This document shows positions 63,464 to 64,000 of a stretch of DNA of 64,000 bases, one piece after another. The position numbers and the translations under genes are program-made. Each line of letters opens with the position of its first letter. Positions within the stretch are counted from its first letter, which is position 1. This DNA comes from Cranoglanis bouderius (taxonomy: Eukaryota > Chordata > Actinopteri > Siluriformes > Cranoglanididae): assembly GCA_023630585.1 (NCBI GenBank), contig CM042552.1:19373069-19437068 (forward strand). Direction: 5' to 3'. The notes under the pieces are model-generated. The model searched no databases, was not told the DNA's origin, and was given only the letters and a program-made list of their open reading frames with translations.

Positions 63464-64000
63464 TGTGTGTGTGTGTGTGCGCGTGCGCACTACTCGAACA
63501 TGCGCCCGAACTGTTCACACTCACATCAGTTAACAGTATCTGTCTCTGTATGTGGTTAAACATGATACTGATGACTTTATATTTACATTTTCACATACAC
63601 ATGCACATGCTGACATGCACTAAATTAACCATATGTATTAAATAAGCATTTTGTTTTTTATAGCGCCCTCTGCTGCCTGCAAATTGGAACTGCAACAAAA
63701 ACACTGATAAGCCTTACATCCATCCAAACTTACATCCATAAACTTTGCGTTGGCTTTCGGTCCTGTAGTTTCACTGAGGACTTTTACGGCCACTGGGATT
63801 TTCACACTCTCACCTTCAGGGTTCCAGATGCCCTGATAGAGAAACAAAACACATCGATGACATCATGCAAGGACCATGAATATACACTAAATGTGTATAA
63901 ACACACGCGCACACCATATTTACCTTGTAGACAGTCCCGAAGTTTCCGGATCCCAGGATTTTAACCTTCTTGAGTTCAGTTTCCTTTAGTAAGCGCAGCT
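52967..64000 (-). CDS. erbb4: ERBB4-type receptor tyrosine kinase, 3' half (kinase domain to stop), 10 exons
   Basis: Partial gene; the ectodomain and transmembrane exons lie beyond the right edge. Joined exons: 63924-64000, 63734-63832, 60154-60339, 57994-58149, 57817-57892 (or 57880), 57581-57727, 55678-55775, 55434-55568, 54503-54779, 52967-53811. They give about 697 residues in one open frame. The kinase domain has the glycine loop GSGNFG, the VAVK lysine, a Thr gatekeeper, DFG, WMALE and SDVWSYG. The tail has NEPVYLNTF, NPEYW and the PPPPY...NTVV end that marks ERBB4, with a PDZ-ligand terminus. Family role (known): neuregulin receptor that dimerises at the plasma membrane and phosphorylates tail tyrosines. 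Odd: HRD is HRN, AARN is AAHN, the helix-C Glu is Met, one acceptor is CG, and there is a His-rich tail insert. I infer an intact gene for a catalytically dead receptor. Teleosts carry two erbb4 copies; which one this is cannot be told here. Confidence 0.93.
53812..54502 (-). repeat. erbb4 intron with a teleost dispersed repeat (53890-54230)
   Basis: The intron contains a stretch I recognise as a common fish repeat, with phrases such as GTGGCCACCTGACCATCACA and CCCTTATGTGGTTCTTCCCC. It is probably derived from a DNA transposon or LINE. It is truncated and carries no open frame. Confidence 0.6.
54503..54779 (-). CDS. erbb4: erbb4 exon I: cytoplasmic tail
   Basis: 277 bp. Acceptor CTGAACAG after a pyrimidine tract, donor GTAGAA. 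It starts NHFRKHDGTRSPKEAGGG and includes SSSQCYSADP, PERTQRGKTDEDGYVALRKD, matching the ERBB4 RYSADP / PERSPRG / DEEGY block. I see no exon resembling the CYT-1 insert (PPPAYTPM in human) between here and exon H, so this copy appears to make only the CYT-2-like tail. Confidence 0.9.
55434..55568 (-). CDS. erbb4: erbb4 exon H: start of cytoplasmic tail
   Basis: 135 bp if the GTGTGT donor after CAA is used, phase 0. Acceptor TGTCTCAG. It reads GDDCMKLPSPNHSKFFQSLL, then LLDAEEFLGPHACSSRTQ. The GDD.MKLPSPN.SKFF start is diagnostic of ERBB4 against EGFR and ERBB3. The stretch after AEEFL is shorter than in human ERBB4, and the PPPIY motif expected there is absent. The donor is chosen by frame with exon I and is less certain than the acceptor. 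Confidence 0.85.
55678..55775 (-). CDS. erbb4: erbb4 exon G: end of kinase C-lobe
   Basis: 98 bp, the family length. Acceptor CCTCAAG, donor GTGAGT. It completes the split Cys codon, then reads WMIDADSRPRFKELAAEF and MARDPQRYLVIQ. The RP dipeptide of the C-lobe is present. A decayed Tc1 element lies between this exon and exon F. Confidence 0.93.
56215..57525 (+). mobile_element. decayed Tc1/mariner element in an erbb4 intron
   Basis: Inverted ends: TGTGTTACAACCTGGAACTG near 56238 pairs with a diverged complement near 57443-57465. In between are broken transposase pieces on the plus strand: LAQRATFGVWK, then HGGGSIMLWVCFS (near 57047) and, in another frame, NLIENLWQGLKIA (near 57298). HGGGS.MLW and ENLW are hallmarks of Tc1 transposases. 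Frameshifts, stops and A-runs show it is inactive. It lies between erbb4 exons F and G, antisense to the gene. Confidence 0.85.
57581..57727 (-). CDS. erbb4: erbb4 exon F: C-lobe
   Basis: 147 bp, as in the family. Acceptor CTTTCAG, donor GTGTGT after the first base of a Cys codon. It reads VAIWELMTFGGKPYDGIP, then EKGERLPQPPICTIDVY and IVMVK. The C-lobe strip TIDVYIVMVKC, which acts as the activator face in ErbB asymmetric dimers, is well kept. Confidence 0.93.
57817..57892 (-). CDS. erbb4: erbb4 exon E: P+1 loop and helix F start; ancestral acceptor lost
   Basis: Alignment to the family predicts a 76-bp exon starting MSIKWMALE and ending SDVWSYG, with donor GTAAGA. At the expected acceptor (57893-57894) the minus strand reads CG, not AG. 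No AG occurs between the upstream pyrimidine tract and CATCAAG, so the first AG is at 57881-57882. An exon starting at 57880 is 64 bp. It drops exactly four codons (MSIK) and keeps the frame, joining K to WMALE. The true boundary needs transcript data. Confidence 0.85.
57994..58149 (-). CDS. erbb4: erbb4 exon D: catalytic loop (HRN) and DFG
   Basis: 156 bp, 52 codons, acceptor TTAACAG, donor GTTAGA (weak). It reads GMMYLEERRLVHRNLAAHN and later KITDFGLAHLL. The catalytic-base Asp of HRD is Asn (codon AAC, 58108-58110), and the Arg of the tyrosine-kinase AARN motif is His (CAT, 58096-58098). The loop Asn and the DFG Asp are intact. The HRN change is also the classic feature of ErbB3. Confidence 0.94.
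58390..59628. other. erbb4 intron sequence, unrecognised, possibly repeat-derived
   Basis: Moderately GC-rich stretch with short open frames on the plus strand (58726-58977, 59227-59565) but no domain I recognise and no consistent splice pattern. Its composition differs from the surrounding AT-rich intron, so it may be an old transposon or retrocopy. I assign no function. Confidence 0.3.
59629..60060 (-). mobile_element. LINE-like 3' fragment in an erbb4 intron
   Basis: Contains phrases typical of a teleost non-LTR element 3' region read on the minus strand: CACCTCAACTGGTTCCTCTT, GCGCAGCAGCTCTACTCC, CTCACCCTATCACAGAGAGT and CCACCCTGTGGAGGAAGCTC-like text. It is diverged, with no long open frame. 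The clade is not certain. Confidence 0.5.
60154..60339 (-). CDS. erbb4: erbb4 exon C: helix C, gatekeeper and hinge; helix-C Glu replaced by Met
   Basis: 186 bp, 62 codons, the family length, acceptor CAACAG and donor GTAAGA. It begins MVLLMSSMDHPHVVRLLG, where human ERBB4 begins EALIMASMDHPHLVRLLG. The first codon (60337-60339), which should be the helix-C Glu that pairs with the beta3 Lys, is ATG. The gatekeeper Thr in QLVTQL and the hinge are normal, and the exon ends LNWCMQIAK. Equal length and an unbroken frame argue against a misplaced acceptor. Confidence 0.93.
60440..60600 (+). repeat. L2/CR1-like LINE tail or related dispersed repeat
   Basis: ATTCATTCATTCAATCATT followed by a degenerate TTATCTTAGGCATGGTTG...GGATAGGTTGCCAGTCCATTACAGGGCA. 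This matches the common fish repeat that starts with TCCATCCA or ATTCATTC and has 'CCAGTCCATCACAGGGCA'. Only about 160 bp remain. Confidence 0.6.
60695..63275 (-). mobile_element. 5'-truncated, inactivated RTE-type LINE
   Basis: Non-LTR retrotransposon in the intron between erbb4 exons B and C, same strand as the gene. The order is apurinic endonuclease (VQETRWKG, SAYAPQ, VVIGADFNGHVG), a linker, reverse transcriptase (WRRSVLVPIFKNKGD, NYRGIKLMSHTMKLWERI, EQQYGFMPRRSTTDAI), thumb (FKYLGSTVQSNGECGKEV) and C-terminal end (RWFGHVQRRESEYIGKRM). It starts inside the endonuclease domain and ends in AAGAAGAGGAGG. The type resembles the RTE/BovB class common in fish. A TAG, an internal deletion of the catalytic core and a frameshift make it dead. 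Confidence 0.93.
60732..63365 (-). pseudogene. broken RTE endonuclease/reverse transcriptase reading frame
   Basis: The longest open piece (61530-63365) covers the endonuclease and the first RT blocks and stops at TAG (61530-61532), where VDLEKAYD should continue (Glu codon lost). About 70 nt further the sequence jumps from the WYCMRRSGVAEKY block to EVCREQVEETLERW in another frame. This removes the segment that should hold the FADD catalytic motif. A further shift near 61118 separates MLYGLDYSC from LRKRQEEELEV. In the endonuclease, VEYILCR has Glu where I expect Asp. No functional enzyme is possible. Confidence 0.9.
63405..63480. repeat. (GT)n microsatellite
   Basis: About 75 bp of nearly pure GT, in the erbb4 intron between exon B and the LINE. 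Confidence 0.97.
63734..63832 (-). CDS. erbb4: erbb4 exon B: beta3 strand with ATP-binding lysine
   Basis: 99 bp, 33 codons, phase 0 at both ends, acceptor TCTATCAG and donor GTAAGT. It starts GIWNPEGESVKIPVAVKVLS and ends KFMD. The VAVK lysine that binds ATP phosphates is present. The length equals that of the matching EGFR-family exon. The helix-C glutamate should be the first codon of the next exon. Confidence 0.93.
63924..64000 (-). CDS. erbb4: erbb4 exon A: juxtamembrane end and glycine-rich loop
   Basis: Cut by the window edge. After two leading bases the frame reads LRLLKETELKKVKILGSGNF and ends GTVYK, followed by donor GTAAAT. The segment before the loop is the N-lobe strip used by ErbB kinases as receiver in asymmetric dimers. 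The loop has Asn where I recall Ala in human ERBB4 and EGFR (GSGAFG); the three glycines are kept. Confidence 0.92.

Noticed and set aside
52967..64000. That the erbb4 copy is a plain processed or dead pseudogene
   Set aside because: It has introns at family positions and about 2.1 kb of open frame with conserved tail motifs and C-terminus; only one splice site is non-canonical, with an in-frame rescue.
63638..64000. EGFR, ERBB2 or ERBB3 instead of ERBB4
   Set aside because: The GDD.MKLPSPN start of the tail, the YSADP and YLNTF blocks and the PPPPY...NTVV end are ERBB4 features; ERBB3 shares only the HRN change.

Overview
This window looks like nuclear DNA of a ray-finned (teleost) fish. 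It is AT-rich, intron-containing and gene-poor. It is packed with Tc1/mariner elements, RTE-type LINE sequence, teleost dispersed repeats, long (CA)n, (TA)n, (GAAA)n and (GATA)n microsatellites, and several minisatellites. I saw no bacterial-style operons, rRNA, tRNA or CRISPR.

The one gene I can assign firmly is on the minus strand at 52967-64000 and runs off the right edge. It holds ten exons of an ERBB4-type receptor tyrosine kinase, from the start of the kinase domain to the stop codon. The exon lengths 99, 186, 156, 76, 147 and 98 match the EGFR-family kinase exons as I remember them, and the protein ends in the ERBB4-type PPPPY...NTVV tail. About 2.1 kb of coding sequence has no stop or frameshift. 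However, the catalytic residues are changed: the HRD aspartate is Asn, the catalytic-loop AARN is AAHN, and the helix-C glutamate is Met. One acceptor site reads CG instead of AG, with a usable AG exactly 12 nt inside the exon. The C-terminal tail carries a His-rich insertion of about 125 residues and lacks two of the PPxY motifs I expect in ERBB4. This looks like an ERBB4 copy that has become an ErbB3-like pseudokinase, and it is the most interesting item here.

The erbb4 introns hold a dead RTE LINE (60695-63275), a decayed Tc1 copy (56215-57525), a LINE-like fragment and an MITE-like repeat. The left 52 kb has no firmly identified gene. Three candidate minus-strand exons (25967-26062, 34276-34397, 37130-37291) may belong to one unidentified or decaying gene. 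The middle one abuts an 85-bp minisatellite that has repeatedly copied an exon end plus its splice donor.

Other left-side structure: six copies of a teleost repeat core caught in a GGAA array (2.4-2.9 kb); two diverged ATGATTCA-type arrays in opposite orientation (4.9-5.5 and 6.5-7.2 kb); a Tc1 deletion copy (16328-17577); a 31-bp minisatellite (19.0-19.8 kb); polypurine arrays with a higher-order unit (26.2-31.1 kb); a G-rich 35-bp minisatellite of about 33 copies (43.6-44.7 kb); and a short Tc1 deletion derivative (46267-46842).
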